From Desulfamplus sp. (GTDB lineage Bacteria; Desulfobacterota; Desulfobacteria; Desulfobacterales; Desulfobacteraceae), in contig JADFZQ010000001.1 of NCBI GenBank assembly GCA_015232455.1, positions 62,001 to 126,000 on the forward strand: a stretch of 64,000 bases of DNA, in the 5' to 3' direction. The first letter of the stretch is position 1, and every line of letters starts with the position of its first letter. A program made the translations under genes and the position numbers. A model generated the notes under the pieces. It had not been told where the DNA came from and made no database searches. It saw only the letters and a list, made by a program, of their open reading frames with translations. This document shows, in pieces, positions 27,160 through 35,417 of the stretch.

Positions 27160-28269
27160 ATGAAAATAGAAACACTTTTCATGGACAGCCACCTTAAACT
27201 CTCTGAAGAGAGTTGCTATATCGTTGACAAAATAGGTGTAAAGCCTGAATATGTTACGGATAGTAGGATTGTATATGAGCATGTAAATTCAGCAGAAGAT
27301 CCTATTTTAAAGGGTAAACAAACTCTTTATATCACTGAAAATCATGGTGCTGTAATAAAAAAATGCCCTGGAACAAGCCATTATACCTGCTGCGATTATA
27401 CAATTCTGCATACTGGCACATTCTGCACAATGGATTGTTCCTACTGCATTCTTCAAGCATATTTTCATCCCCCGGTTCTCCAATATTTTGTTGGACAAGA
27501 TAAAATCTTTTCTGCTCTTGATTCTATTTTTGAACAAAATAAAATGTTTAGAATAGGAACAGGTGAGTTTACAGACAGCCTTATTTGGGAAAAGATGAGC
27601 AATCAGCCAGCAAACTTAGTTAAGAAATTTGCTCAACAAAAGATGTTTAAGCAAAATAAATCAATACAAAATTTTTCTATTCTTGAACTTAAAACAAAGA
27701 CAGTAAATATTGATTCTCTTAAAGATATTGATCACAACCGTAAGACAATAGTTGCATGGTCGCTTAATACTCCTGCAATCATAAAATCTGAGGAGAGAAA
27801 TACAGCATCTTTAAGTGCAAGGCTCAAAGCTGCAAAGAAATGTGAACAGTGGGGTTATAGGCTTGCATTTCACTTTGATCCACTTGTAATGTATGATGGC
27901 TGTGAATCAGACTATAAAGATGTTATAAAATCGCTTTTTGAAAATATCTCGCCTGATAATATTGCGTGGATAAGTCTTGGAACATTTCGATTTATGCCTT
28001 CGCTTAAACAAATCATTGAAAAAAGATTCCCCAATTCAAAAATACCCTATGGAGAATTTATTACGGGTCTTGATAATAAAATGAGGTATTTTAAGCCATT
28101 AAGAATAGCTCTTTATCAAAAACTTGTCTCGTTTATCCGCGAATATGATTCAAATGTTTTTATATATTTTTGTATGGAAGATAAGGAAGTTTGGGAAAAA
28201 ACCATTGGCTATTTTCCAGCAATGGAAGGTGAGCTGGGAAAGATGTTGGATCAAACGCTGCTAAAATAG
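27160..28269 (+). CDS. Spore photoproduct lyase-like radical SAM protein
   Basis: A 369-residue radical SAM protein of the SPL/SplB-like family. The 4Fe-4S motif is 'TFCTMDCSYCILQAYF' (CxxxCxxC), followed by 'GTGEFTDSLIWEK', 'ILELKTKTVN', 'VAWSLNTPAIIKSEE' and 'RLAFHFDPLVMYDGCE'. SPL repairs thymine dimers in spores, but homologues are common in non-spore-forming anaerobes, with unproved roles in DNA repair or nucleotide chemistry. It is 63 bases after the small ORF and in the same direction as the helicase operon and comF, so joint transcription is possible. Confidence 0.88.
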   Translation: MKIETLFMDSHLKLSEESCYIVDKIGVKPEYVTDSRIVYEHVNSAEDPILKGKQTLYITENHGAVIKKCPGTSHYTCCDYTILHTGTFCTMDCSYCILQAYFHPPVLQYFVGQDKIFSALDSIFEQNKMFRIGTGEFTDSLIWEKMSNQPANLVKKFAQQKMFKQNKSIQNFSILELKTKTVNIDSLKDIDHNRKTIVAWSLNTPAIIKSEERNTASLSARLKAAKKCEQWGYRLAFHFDPLVMYDGCESDYKDVIKSLFENISPDNIAWISLGTFRFMPSLKQIIEKRFPNSKIPYGEFITGLDNKMRYFKPLRIALYQKLVSFIREYDSNVFIYFCMEDKEVWEKTIGYFPAMEGELGKMLDQTLLK

Positions 28270-28277
28270 AATATACT

Positions 28278-29012
28278 TTGAAAAAATCAAATATCTTCAA
28301 TCTGTTGATAGATGCCATTTTTCCACCAAAGTGCCTTAAGTGTGGAAATTTCTTAATTGAGAAATTTTCTTATCCTAATGAAAAATATTCCCAATTTAAT
28401 TCATTATATCAATACTTTTGCAACTCTTGCTTTAAAGTAGAAGAAGGTTTGAATATTGATAATCCTGCCAAATATTGCCAAATCGACTTAATAGCCTCGT
28501 CAAAATATGGTGGCATTATAAAAGAATCCATTCATCTACTTAAATATAATGGAAAAACTCAACTTGCAGAACCTCTTGGGTTCATTTTATTTAACACGTT
28601 TGTTCAATACTATAGTAATAAATCAACCGATTTGATTGTTCCAATTCCTCTTTACTACTGGAAGATGGTTAAACGTGGATTTAATCAATCATTTTTGTTG
28701 GTAAGAAATTTTAAAACTTACTGGTTTACTTTAAAGGGAAGTGAGCCAGCATGGCAAATTGCTTATGATATTCTTATTAGAGAACGAGATACAAAATCTC
28801 AGACAGGATTTAATAAAGAAGAGAGAAAGAATAATGTAAAAGGAGCTTTTGCTGTTAGAAAAAACGATATTGTAAAGAATCGGATTAAGGGTAAAAGTAT
28901 TGTTCTTGTTGACGATGTCTATACAACTGGTGCTACTGCTATAGAAGCTTGCAACACACTTCTTGAAGCGGGTGCTGCGTCTGTTAAATTAATTGTGCTT
29001 GCACAAGTTTAG
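28278..29012 (+). CDS. comF: ComF family amidophosphoribosyltransferase-like protein
   Basis: 244 residues. A small N-terminal zinc-finger-like region ('PPKCLKCGNFL' ... 'YFCNSC') precedes a type I PRTase domain with 'LIVPIPLYYWKMVKRGFNQS' and the PRPP loop 'SIVLVDDVYTTGAT'. The family includes ComF, needed for DNA uptake in some species; in others the role is open. The zinc region is stretched by a hydrophilic insertion. TTG start 8 bases after the SPL-like gene stop, so the two are probably one transcript. Confidence 0.88.
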   Translation: MKKSNIFNLLIDAIFPPKCLKCGNFLIEKFSYPNEKYSQFNSLYQYFCNSCFKVEEGLNIDNPAKYCQIDLIASSKYGGIIKESIHLLKYNGKTQLAEPLGFILFNTFVQYYSNKSTDLIVPIPLYYWKMVKRGFNQSFLLVRNFKTYWFTLKGSEPAWQIAYDILIRERDTKSQTGFNKEERKNNVKGAFAVRKNDIVKNRIKGKSIVLVDDVYTTGATAIEACNTLLEAGAASVKLIVLAQV

Positions 29013-29058
29013 CTGTAGGATTCAAGAATGCTTAAACCCTACCAGAAAAAAAAGCTCA

Positions 29059-29109
29059 ATTTATTCAAGCTTTGAATCGTTGCTGATGTTATTAAATTCC
29101 AATTCCTTA
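29059..29109 (+). repeat. Dispersed intergenic repeat, copy 2
   Basis: Matches 861-904 in TTTATTCAA, TTGCTGRTGTTATTAAAT and ATTCCT blocks. Located in the comF-rfaE2 gap and ending at the rfaE2 SD region. Confidence 0.55.
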
Positions 29110-29119
29110 GGAAGTTTTT

Positions 29120-29614
29120 ATGAAATGTATAAAAAATAGAAAGATAATAGATAGATCAGAAATAGAAAGTGTAATTAAAACGGGTAAAGAAAAACAACAG
29201 AGAATCGTTTTTACAAATGGCTGTTTTGATATACTTCACGCCGGACATGTTACATATCTGCAAGAATCAGCAAAGAAAGGTGATATTTTGGTTGTAGGTT
29301 TAAACTCCGACATATCTGTTAAAAAAATAAAAGGCGACAAAAGACCTATTGTTGGAGAATTAGATCGGGCAACAGTGTTGTCAGCCCTTGAGTGTGTGGA
29401 CTATGTTGTTATTTTTAATGAGCCTGATCCAGAGAATCTTATAAAAAATATAGCTCCAGATGTCCTTGTAAAAGGTGCAGATTGGAGTGAAGATACCATT
29501 ATTGGTGCTGATTTTGTGAAACAAGCTGGCGGAAGAGTTGAGAGAATTGAGCTTGTCCCTGAAATATCAACTTCAACTATTATTGAACGCATAGTTATGA
29601 GATATAACTCTTAA
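29120..29614 (+). CDS. rfaE2: D-glycero-beta-D-manno-heptose 1-phosphate adenylyltransferase
   Basis: A 164-residue stand-alone nucleotidyltransferase (C-terminal half of E. coli HldE) that makes ADP-heptose for the LPS inner core. Motifs: 'FTNGCFDILHAGHVTYLQ' (HxGH), 'GLNSDISVKKIKGDKRPI' and 'STSTIIERI' (the ISTT-like end). It implies an LPS with heptose. SD AGGAAG upstream; the gap before it holds the dispersed repeat. Confidence 0.92.
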   Translation: MKCIKNRKIIDRSEIESVIKTGKEKQQRIVFTNGCFDILHAGHVTYLQESAKKGDILVVGLNSDISVKKIKGDKRPIVGELDRATVLSALECVDYVVIFNEPDPENLIKNIAPDVLVKGADWSEDTIIGADFVKQAGGRVERIELVPEISTSTIIERIVMRYNS

Positions 29615-29636
29615 ATGACAAGGATATTCAAAAATT

Positions 29637-30455
29637 ATGTTTTTAAATCAATCTACTAATGGTGTGCAATACTACTCTTTTAATAGCCTCTCTAAATTTT
29701 CAAATAGTCTTGTCCATGGCGTATTCACAAGAGTAGGTGGAGTCAGCAATATTCATTTTAGCTCTCTTAATGTTGGGCTTGCAACTGGTGATGACAAAGA
29801 AAAAGTCTATTTAAACAGAAAAATTGTTGCCAAAAGTATGGGAGCAAATGAAGATAGTTCAATTTATTTGAATCAGGTACATGGAGATGATTTCTTAATC
29901 TTAAAAAAAGATGACAATAAATTAAACAATTATCATACTTCAAATAGCTATATTGGATTTGAATCTCCAAAAAATGCAGATGGTATTGTAACCAATATAG
30001 AAGGTCTATTGACTGTTATGCAGGTGGCAGATTGTCAGGCAATAATACTCTACGATCCTGTAAATCAGGTTATTGCTAATATTCATTCTGGTTGGCGTGG
30101 AACTCTCTTAAATATAGTTGGCAGAGGTGTTGATATTATGGTGGAGCAGTTTTACACAAAGCCTTATGAAATTCTTGCGGCAATTTCCCCTTCTTTGGGA
30201 CCATGCTGTGCTGAGTTTAGAAATTATCGTGAAGAAATTCCAGAAGATTTTTGGAAATACAGAGTAAAAGAAATAGGTAATGGGTATAATTTTGATTTTT
30301 GGAAAATTAGCCATGATCAACTGGCAGAAAAAGGAGTCCTTTCTGAACATATTGAGATAGCAGAAGTATGCACCCCATGCACATCAAATATCTTCTACTC
30401 TTACAGGAAAGAGGGGCTTACAGGTCGATTTGCAGTGGCTGCTGGATTAATTTAA
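29637..30455 (+). CDS. pgeF: Peptidoglycan editing factor PgeF (DUF152/YfiH)
   Basis: 272 residues of the multicopper polyphenol oxidoreductase-like family; PgeF clears wrongly placed L-Ser from peptidoglycan precursors. Signature parts: 'HGVFTRVGGVS', 'QVHGDDFLIL', 'ADCQAIILYDP', 'NIHSGWRGTLLNIVGR' and 'SPSLGPCCAEF', which carry the His/Cys zinc ligands; the end reads 'CTPCTSNIFYSYRKEG'. A hydrophilic insertion lies between 'DDNKLNNYHTSNS' and 'NADGIVTN'. It follows rfaE2 by 22 bases. Confidence 0.9.
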   Translation: MFLNQSTNGVQYYSFNSLSKFSNSLVHGVFTRVGGVSNIHFSSLNVGLATGDDKEKVYLNRKIVAKSMGANEDSSIYLNQVHGDDFLILKKDDNKLNNYHTSNSYIGFESPKNADGIVTNIEGLLTVMQVADCQAIILYDPVNQVIANIHSGWRGTLLNIVGRGVDIMVEQFYTKPYEILAAISPSLGPCCAEFRNYREEIPEDFWKYRVKEIGNGYNFDFWKISHDQLAEKGVLSEHIEIAEVCTPCTSNIFYSYRKEGLTGRFAVAAGLI

Positions 30456-30571
30456 AATTTTTGTATGAAAAAAAACGAAAAAAATGATTTTGATTACAAC
30501 AAATATTTAAGATTAAATAAAAGAGAATTTTGACGTTGACTTGAAAGTAATCCTGTGTTAATTGCACCTGA

Positions 30572-30637
30572 ATTGTTAATCTCTCAGATATAAATTGTTA
30601 ATCTCTCAGATATAAATTGTTAATCTCTCAGATATAA
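30572..30637 (+). repeat. Three tandem 22-bp repeats upstream of the F0 genes
   Basis: ATTGTTAATCTCTCAGATATAA is repeated three times without change, and a partial ATT of a fourth copy follows. It ends 8 bases before the first possible start of the atpZ-like gene. The perfect identity means recent expansion or selection; copy number may affect promoter or leader function of the ATP synthase genes. Confidence 0.9.
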
Positions 30638-30678
30638 ATTATTATATGGATATAGTAGGTTTAAGAGTTCGCTGTATT

Positions 30679-30897
30679 ATGAAAAAAGAGACTTCTAAAA
30701 CAATACGTGAGCTTGCCTATTATAGTAGCCTTGGACTTTCAGTGGCACTTTCCATATTTATAGGGCTTTTTCTGGGTATATGGCTTGATGGAAAATTTGA
30801 TACCAAGCCCGTTCTAACAATGCTATTCTTAGGACTTGGTATTGCCGCGGGTTTTAGAAACCTTATCAGAGCAGCAAAGAGGAGCAGGCAACTGTAA
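30679..30897 (+). CDS. AtpZ/AtpI-like F0 accessory membrane protein
   Basis: A short protein (72 residues from 30679; 83 if the upstream ATG at 30646 is used) with two membrane segments ('LSVALSIFIGLFLGIWLDG' and 'LTMLFLGLGIAAGFRNL') and the family motif 'GIWLDGKF'. AtpZ-like proteins accompany AtpI and the F0 genes and are proposed to help c-ring assembly or Mg/Ca transport. Family alignment favours the start at 'MKKETSKTIREL'. Directly followed by atpI and atpB. Confidence 0.8.
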   Translation: MKKETSKTIRELAYYSSLGLSVALSIFIGLFLGIWLDGKFDTKPVLTMLFLGLGIAAGFRNLIRAAKRSRQL

Positions 30898-30903
30898 TAA
30901 TAT

Positions 30904-31350
30904 ATGGGTTTTGATATTCATAAAAGATTAATAGATTTTGTTATTAAATCAAACTGGTATATTTTTATTTTAACAACTCTTCTTGGTTTTATTAACACTC
31001 CACCTAAATTCGCACTTGGGATTTTATTTGGTGGATTTCTTGTTATTGCTAATTTTCACCTTCTTAGACATACATTATACAAAGCATTTCAACCTTTCAA
31101 GTCAGATAAAGCTAATTTTGACTTAAATGACTTAAGAATAACCTCAAATGAAGGTCGTTGGTTATTAAATAAAGTCATTATAAAATATTATATTAGGTTT
31201 ACAGTAAGCGGAATTGTTATATTCACGCTTATAAATAAGAATATAGTTGAACCGATCGGGCTTATTATTGGTCTTTCGGTTGTGGTTGTAAGCATAATTG
31301 CTGCAACTACGCTTGAATTAACACGACTTATTTTCAGGGAGGCGGTATAA
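30904..31350 (+). CDS. atpI: ATP synthase subunit I
   Basis: A 148-residue membrane protein with about four hydrophobic segments ('WYIFILTTLLGFINTPP', 'ALGILFGGFLVIANFHLL', two more after residue 90). It matches the AtpI family by position and by the early 'GGFLVIANF' motif. AtpI helps c-ring assembly. It starts 6 bases after the atpZ-like gene, and its stop lies one base from the GTG of atpB. Confidence 0.8.
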   Translation: MGFDIHKRLIDFVIKSNWYIFILTTLLGFINTPPKFALGILFGGFLVIANFHLLRHTLYKAFQPFKSDKANFDLNDLRITSNEGRWLLNKVIIKYYIRFTVSGIVIFTLINKNIVEPIGLIIGLSVVVVSIIAATTLELTRLIFREAV

Positions 31351-31351
31351 G

Positions 31352-32041
31352 GTGGAGCATCCGTATCTATTTTTTGTAAAACTATTTGAGATGATAGGTC
31401 TGGGTCATTTTGTCCATGCAAATGTCCATGTTCTTTATATGTGGGTAGTCATGGCAATATTGATTATTTTGGGTTGGCTTGCTGGTAAGAATACCAAGTT
31501 GATTCCTGAACCTATCCAGAATGTTTTTGAGGTTTTAGTTTCCGGTCTTGAGGAGTTTATGGTTGAAATTACAGGCGAAGAAGGGAGATGGCTTTTTCCG
31601 CTTGCAGCATCTATATTCCTTTTCGTTTTTATCGGAAACCTTATTGGTCTTGTGCCTGGGTTCTTTCCTCCTACGGCAAATCTTAATACAACAGCAGCTC
31701 TTGCTCTTGTAACCGTAGTATTTACTCATGTTATTGGTATTAAATATCATGGAGCAAAATACTATAAACACTTTATAGGACCAGTCTGGTGGATGATTCC
31801 TATTATTCTCCCAATTGAGCTAATTGGTCATGCAGCAAGAATTCTCTCTCTCTCTTTCCGTCTTTTTGGAAATATGATGGGACATGAGCTTGTTCTTGGA
31901 ATTCTTTTTGCTCTTGCAGGAGCGTTTTTTGCCCCACTGCCAATTATGGCACTTGGTATTTTTGTAGCTCTTGTTCAAGCATTTGTATTTTTCTTGCTCT
32001 CTGTAATGTATTTTACAGGTGCTATGGAACACGCTCATTGA
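31352..32041 (+). CDS. atpB: F0F1 ATP synthase subunit a
   Basis: A 229-residue integral membrane protein forming the ion half-channels next to the c-ring. The essential Arg is seen in 'ELIGHAARILSLSFRLFGNM', where 'SFRLFGNM' is the family hallmark; 'FIGNLIGLVPGFFPPTANLN' is the second conserved segment. GTG start with the strong SD AGGGAGGCGG. Next gene is atpE; the F1 genes and subunit b are not in the window, so the ATP synthase is split between loci. Confidence 0.95.
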   Translation: MEHPYLFFVKLFEMIGLGHFVHANVHVLYMWVVMAILIILGWLAGKNTKLIPEPIQNVFEVLVSGLEEFMVEITGEEGRWLFPLAASIFLFVFIGNLIGLVPGFFPPTANLNTTAALALVTVVFTHVIGIKYHGAKYYKHFIGPVWWMIPIILPIELIGHAARILSLSFRLFGNMMGHELVLGILFALAGAFFAPLPIMALGIFVALVQAFVFFLLSVMYFTGAMEHAH

Positions 32042-32158
32042 TGAGTGAAGTTTAATAATTATCAGCATTGTGTGCTGATGCTTTATAAAAGTTGCGGATT
32101 TTGGAAGAAGCCGCAGAATCATTAATTAAATTTATTTAAGGTAAAAAGGAGAAAAAAA

Positions 32159-32434
32159 ATGGATTTTTTTACCGCGTGTGTATGGGCAGCAGGTATTGCA
32201 ATCGGAATCGCAGCTTTTGGTTGCGGTATTGGTCAGGGTATGGGTCTTAACGGTGCAGTTCAGGGTATTGCAAGAAATCCTGAGTCTTCAGGAAAAGTAA
32301 CTGTAACCCTTCTTATCGGTCTTGCCATGATTGAGTCTCTATGTATCTATGCTCTGGTTGTTGCTCTGATTCTTATCTATGCACATCCACAGGCTGCCGA
32401 GATCATCAAGACAGTAGCAGCAGTTGCGAAATAG
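32159..32434 (+). CDS. atpE: F0F1 ATP synthase subunit c
   Basis: A 91-residue hairpin protein with two membrane helices and a polar loop 'ARNPESSG'. The ion-binding carboxylate is the Glu in '[17 protein letters not shown]'. The first helix carries '[16 protein letters not shown]', where the Gln aligns with a sodium ligand of sodium-dependent c-rings; Ser after Glu and the Tyr four later also match, but the next ligand Thr is Leu. Ion choice is therefore open. AAGGAG-type SD. A strong terminator follows. Confidence 0.95.
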   Translation: MDFFTACVWAAGIAIGIAAFGCGIGQGMGLNGAVQGIARNPESSGKVTVTLLIGLAMIESLCIYALVVALILIYAHPQAAEIIKTVAAVAK

Positions 32435-32466
32435 TTTGAATTAAAATATCTCGTATAAAAAACTAT

Positions 32467-32520
32467 AAAAGGAGTTTTGCAATCTGTTTATATTGCAAAA
32501 CTCCTTTTTATTTTTGTTTT
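32467..32520 (+). terminator. Terminator after the F0 genes
   Basis: 17-base perfect arms, AAAAGGAGTTTTGCAAT and its complement, with an 8-base loop and a long T-rich tail (TTTTTATTTTTGTTTTTTTT). Strong intrinsic terminator. Confidence 0.93.
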
Positions 32521-32567
32521 TTTTATTAAAAACTTTAGATAATATTATGAACAGCTTTCAACTAACA

Positions 32568-33695
32568 TTAAACTATATAACCATCATAGCCAATAGTATT
32601 TAAAACTTCAGCACCATTTTCAGTAACTAATACCATATTTTCAAGCCTGATTCCTCCCCATTCAGGTATGTATATTCCTGGTTCAACTGTTACCACCATT
32701 CCCACTGTAAGTTCAGTATCATCAAGCCTTGACAATTTTGGTGCTTCATGTATTGCTATACCAACCCCATGCCCTAAGGCATGACCAAATTTTCCTTTAA
32801 ATTTTGAGTTATCAATATAATCCCTTGCAATTTTATCAATCTCACTACACTTAATCTTGGGACGGACAGCTTTTATAGCCATATTTTGGGCATGTAAAAC
32901 TGTTTCGTAGGCTTCTTTAAATGTATTGTCAGGCTCTCCAATAACAATAGTTCTTGATATATCACTACAATAACCGTTCAATTTTGCACCAAAGTCAAAA
33001 AGTAAAGGTTCACCTTTTCTAAACCTTCTATTTTCTGGTATAGCATGTGGTAAAGCACTGTTAGTTCCAGAAGCTGCAATAACAGGAAATGATAGGCTAT
33101 CAGCACCGCTTTCTCTTATAAATTTTTCAAGCAGCCACGCAGCCTCTTTTTCTGTCAATTCTGTATTTATATAAGTTTTAAGTTTCAAAAAAGCATCTTC
33201 AGCTATTTTCAAACTGGCTCTTATTGCATTAACCTCTTCAGGTTCTTTTATTATTCTAAACTCTTTTAAAATTTCGTTAGCAGAAATTAAATTAACATTT
33301 AATCCAGCCTCTTCAATTTTGAGCTTTATTTTATTGTAAAGTTCAAATGTTATACGAGAAGTCTCTATTGCTAAAGTTATATTTTTATTTATTAGATTAT
33401 AATAATTCAAAGAGTTTATTATATCTGGAAATTCTGATGATAATCCTTTTTCATAACAGTAAGTTGAATATAGTTTAGCCTCATTTTGAGCTTGTAATTT
33501 GTATCTTGAATCAGTAGCAAGAACTAAATCTTTTTCAGTTATGACAAGAAATCCTGCACTCTCATCATAATTTCCATCTTGTGCTGTAAAACCACTTAAA
33601 TATCTTCTGTTTTCATCTGAAAAAATTGCAACAGCATCAAAATTATTTTTCTTAATCAAATACCTTAATCGATCTATTCTGCTCTCTAAATCCAT
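32568..33695 (-). CDS. M24 family Xaa-Pro aminopeptidase
   Basis: A 375-residue proline-type aminopeptidase with an N-terminal creatinase-like domain and a pita-bread catalytic domain. Metal ligands are visible in 'LLFDFGAKLNGYCSDISRT' (two Asp), 'GHALGHGVGIAIHEAP' (His), 'TVEPGIYI' (Glu) and 'GGIRLENMVLV' (Glu). It removes N-terminal residues before proline in the cytoplasm. Transcribed convergently to the F0 operon, with the terminator between. Confidence 0.93.
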   Translation of the reverse strand: MDLESRIDRLRYLIKKNNFDAVAIFSDENRRYLSGFTAQDGNYDESAGFLVITEKDLVLATDSRYKLQAQNEAKLYSTYCYEKGLSSEFPDIINSLNYYNLINKNITLAIETSRITFELYNKIKLKIEEAGLNVNLISANEILKEFRIIKEPEEVNAIRASLKIAEDAFLKLKTYINTELTEKEAAWLLEKFIRESGADSLSFPVIAASGTNSALPHAIPENRRFRKGEPLLFDFGAKLNGYCSDISRTIVIGEPDNTFKEAYETVLHAQNMAIKAVRPKIKCSEIDKIARDYIDNSKFKGKFGHALGHGVGIAIHEAPKLSRLDDTELTVGMVVTVEPGIYIPEWGGIRLENMVLVTENGAEVLNTIGYDGYIV

Positions 33696-33747
33696 TTTAC
33701 CACCTTAAAATATTATTAGATTTTACTGTAAGTTTATTAAATTTTTC

Positions 33748-34248
33748 CTATAATTTTATTAAATTGGAATTCTTAAATAAATCAAATAAAAATAGAATTA
33801 AAGCCGCATACCCCGCTGAAATAACATCATCAAAAATGATCCCAGTTGAACCTTTGACGTTTTTATCAACATAGTTTGCTGGAAATATTTTAATCATATC
33901 CAAAATTCTGAATAATATAAAACCTATCAACGCAGTTCTGTGAAAATCGTTTGCACCATAGTAGATAGGCACACACAAAAATCCAATAATCTCATCAAGA
34001 ACAAATTGCGATGGGTCTTTAGATTTCCAATAACGGATTGCCCAAGGAGTTAAATAATAATTAAGGCTCATAAGAGCAATAACTACTGCAAAAAGAGAAA
34101 CTTTTAGAAAAGACGGGGATAGGGATTTCCATAATACAAAATAGATGACAATACCCGGAAGTGCACCAAATGTGCCTGGCATTATTGGCGAATATCCTAA
34201 ATAACACGCAGACCCTAAAATTATTTTAACCCTATCTTTAATCGTCAT
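33748..34248 (-). CDS. pgpA: Phosphatidylglycerophosphatase A
   Basis: Membrane phosphatase that makes phosphatidylglycerol. Motifs: 'GYSPIMPGTFGALPGIV', 'VLDEIIGFLCVPIYYG', 'FILFRILDMIKIFPANYVD' read across segments and 'GIIFDDVISAGYAALI'. From the ATG at 34248 the product is 166 residues, typical of PgpA; the frame extends to 34299, but GGAG sits 5 bases upstream of 34248. It lies 53 bases from the peptidase gene on the same strand. Confidence 0.92.
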   Translation of the reverse strand: MTIKDRVKIILGSACYLGYSPIMPGTFGALPGIVIYFVLWKSLSPSFLKVSLFAVVIALMSLNYYLTPWAIRYWKSKDPSQFVLDEIIGFLCVPIYYGANDFHRTALIGFILFRILDMIKIFPANYVDKNVKGSTGIIFDDVISAGYAALILFLFDLFKNSNLIKL

Positions 34249-34253
34249 TTTAG

Positions 34254-34257
34254 CTCC
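34254..34257 (-). promoter_or_regulatory. Shine-Dalgarno that fixes the pgpA start
   Basis: GGAG 5 bases before the ATG at 34246-34248; favours the 166-residue PgpA over the 183-residue reading. Confidence 0.7.
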
Positions 34258-34299
34258 ATAGTTATTGTGAAGTATATATTTTTCTTTATTATTAAGCAC

Positions 34300-34771
34300 T
34301 ATCTTATATTTATCTATAATTATGTTTGTTTATAACAGATTCTATTGAAAATCAGAAATCTTATAGTTTCTTTATTAAATTTTTTATGTTAAATAGCCCC
34401 GTCTGTAATTTTTTACATGATGTCAAAAAATGCCTGAGTTAATTTATGATTTATAATTAGTCATTAGCCTCTTTTTGATATGCATTGCCTGAGTTTCCGA
34501 CAGTAATAGAACGATTCTATTTTTGCATTTAAGCTACTTTTTGATTGTATTATAAAAACAATGCTATTTAGCAGGCATTATCGGATTTAGTCTGCTAAAT
34601 TGATAACTGGCTATTTATTATAGCAAATATTGATATATGTTGAAAAAATATTAGATTTTTTATCTGACTTTGAATGAGTAGTATTGAGTGGTTGTAATTT
34701 TGACATTCTTCTAATTCGATGAAATTTGCTATTTTTTTACGGGCCAAAATTTAGGTAGAAATTAAATAATA
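34300..34771. other. 472-base gap before the accessory region
   Basis: No ORF or RNA gene recognised. It contains an inverted repeat with arms ATTTAGCAG/CTGCTAAAT at 34566-34600 and two copies of TGCCTGAGTT near 34430 and 34485. It marks the boundary between the housekeeping genes and the glycan/defence region. Confidence 0.45.
34566..34600. repeat. Inverted repeat in the boundary gap
   Basis: 9-base arms ATTTAGCAG and CTGCTAAAT with a 17-base loop; no T-run. Confidence 0.5.
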
Positions 34772-35251
34772 ATGGATAAAATAGAAACAACAATTGAAAA
34801 CATAAGAGAAATAACTGAAAAGAAAATAGTGTGGTTTCGAAAACGAGCGAATATTTGTATGTATTGCTTCTGGAGTTTTTCTATTTTTCTTGGTGTGTCA
34901 TCAACATCTCTCCCACTGTTTGCTTTACTCGAATTTCAAAGTGGTAAAAACTGGATAGTTGCAATACTAAGTGTTATCACAGCATTTTGTTCATTTATGC
35001 TTCAAATAGGTAACTATCATTTGCTCTGGCATAATTATAGAAAATCAGAATTTGCAATGGAGCGACTTAGACAAGTAACTTTGAGCATCCTTCAAAATTT
35101 ACAAATAGAAGAAATCAAATCTTCTGATAAAATACTTGAGATTTTATTTCGATTTCACGCTGAATACGAAGAAATTGAGATGGTGGAAACAAATACTTAC
35201 TTTGGTGCGATTAAATCAGCAAGCGATATTGATACTAAAAGCAAATCATAA
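34772..35251 (+). CDS. SLATT/DUF4231-like two-TM membrane protein
   Basis: 159 residues. Two adjacent membrane helices ('YCFWSFSIFLGVSSTSLPLF' and 'IVAILSVITAFCSFMLQIGN') sit after a short amphipathic N-terminus and before a helical cytoplasmic tail ('NYHLLWHNYRKSEFAMERLR'). This is the SLATT/DUF4231 layout, a group predicted to form pores in bacterial conflict systems. No nucleotide-sensing partner is adjacent. The gene is followed by an attC-like fold at about 35297-35396, so it may be an orphan integron cassette. Confidence 0.7.
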   Translation: MDKIETTIENIREITEKKIVWFRKRANICMYCFWSFSIFLGVSSTSLPLFALLEFQSGKNWIVAILSVITAFCSFMLQIGNYHLLWHNYRKSEFAMERLRQVTLSILQNLQIEEIKSSDKILEILFRFHAEYEEIEMVETNTYFGAIKSASDIDTKSKS

Positions 35252-35296
35252 CCTTGATTATTATTTTAGAAAATCAATCAGTTACTGTAGCGAGTT

Positions 35297-35396
35297 AAAC
35301 CAACAAAATGTTCGAGTTAACACCGTGGACGAGAGCGGCTACAGCCCACGGAAGCCGTTGGCGACGCGTTACTCAACTCGGCGTTATAATCAGTTA
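35297..35396 (+). repeat. attC-like recombination site
   Basis: Distinctly GC-rich in AT-rich DNA. It starts CCAACAAAATGTTCGAGTTA and ends ACTCAACTCGGCGTTATA, which pair (CGAGTT with AACTCG) as the outer arms of an attC; CCGTGG/CCACGG form the inner stem with extra-helical bases. The GTT of the right core is kept but the last bases do not match GTTRRRY exactly. No integron integrase is in the window. Confidence 0.5.
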
Positions 35397-35417
35397 TTAT
35401 AAAGAGTTATTAAAAAT

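Noticed and set aside
27160..28269. SPL-like radical SAM gene as a fourth member of the ParB-helicase operon
   Set aside because: A 63-base gap, its close link to comF and the wide occurrence of SPL-like genes elsewhere speak against membership; it stays a neighbour only.
30572..30637. Possible mini-CRISPR array
   Set aside because: The three 22-bp units are directly adjacent with no spacers and there are no cas genes in the window.
30646..32434. Complete ATP synthase operon
   Set aside because: Only AtpZ/AtpI, subunit a and subunit c are present and a strong terminator follows; F1 genes must lie elsewhere.
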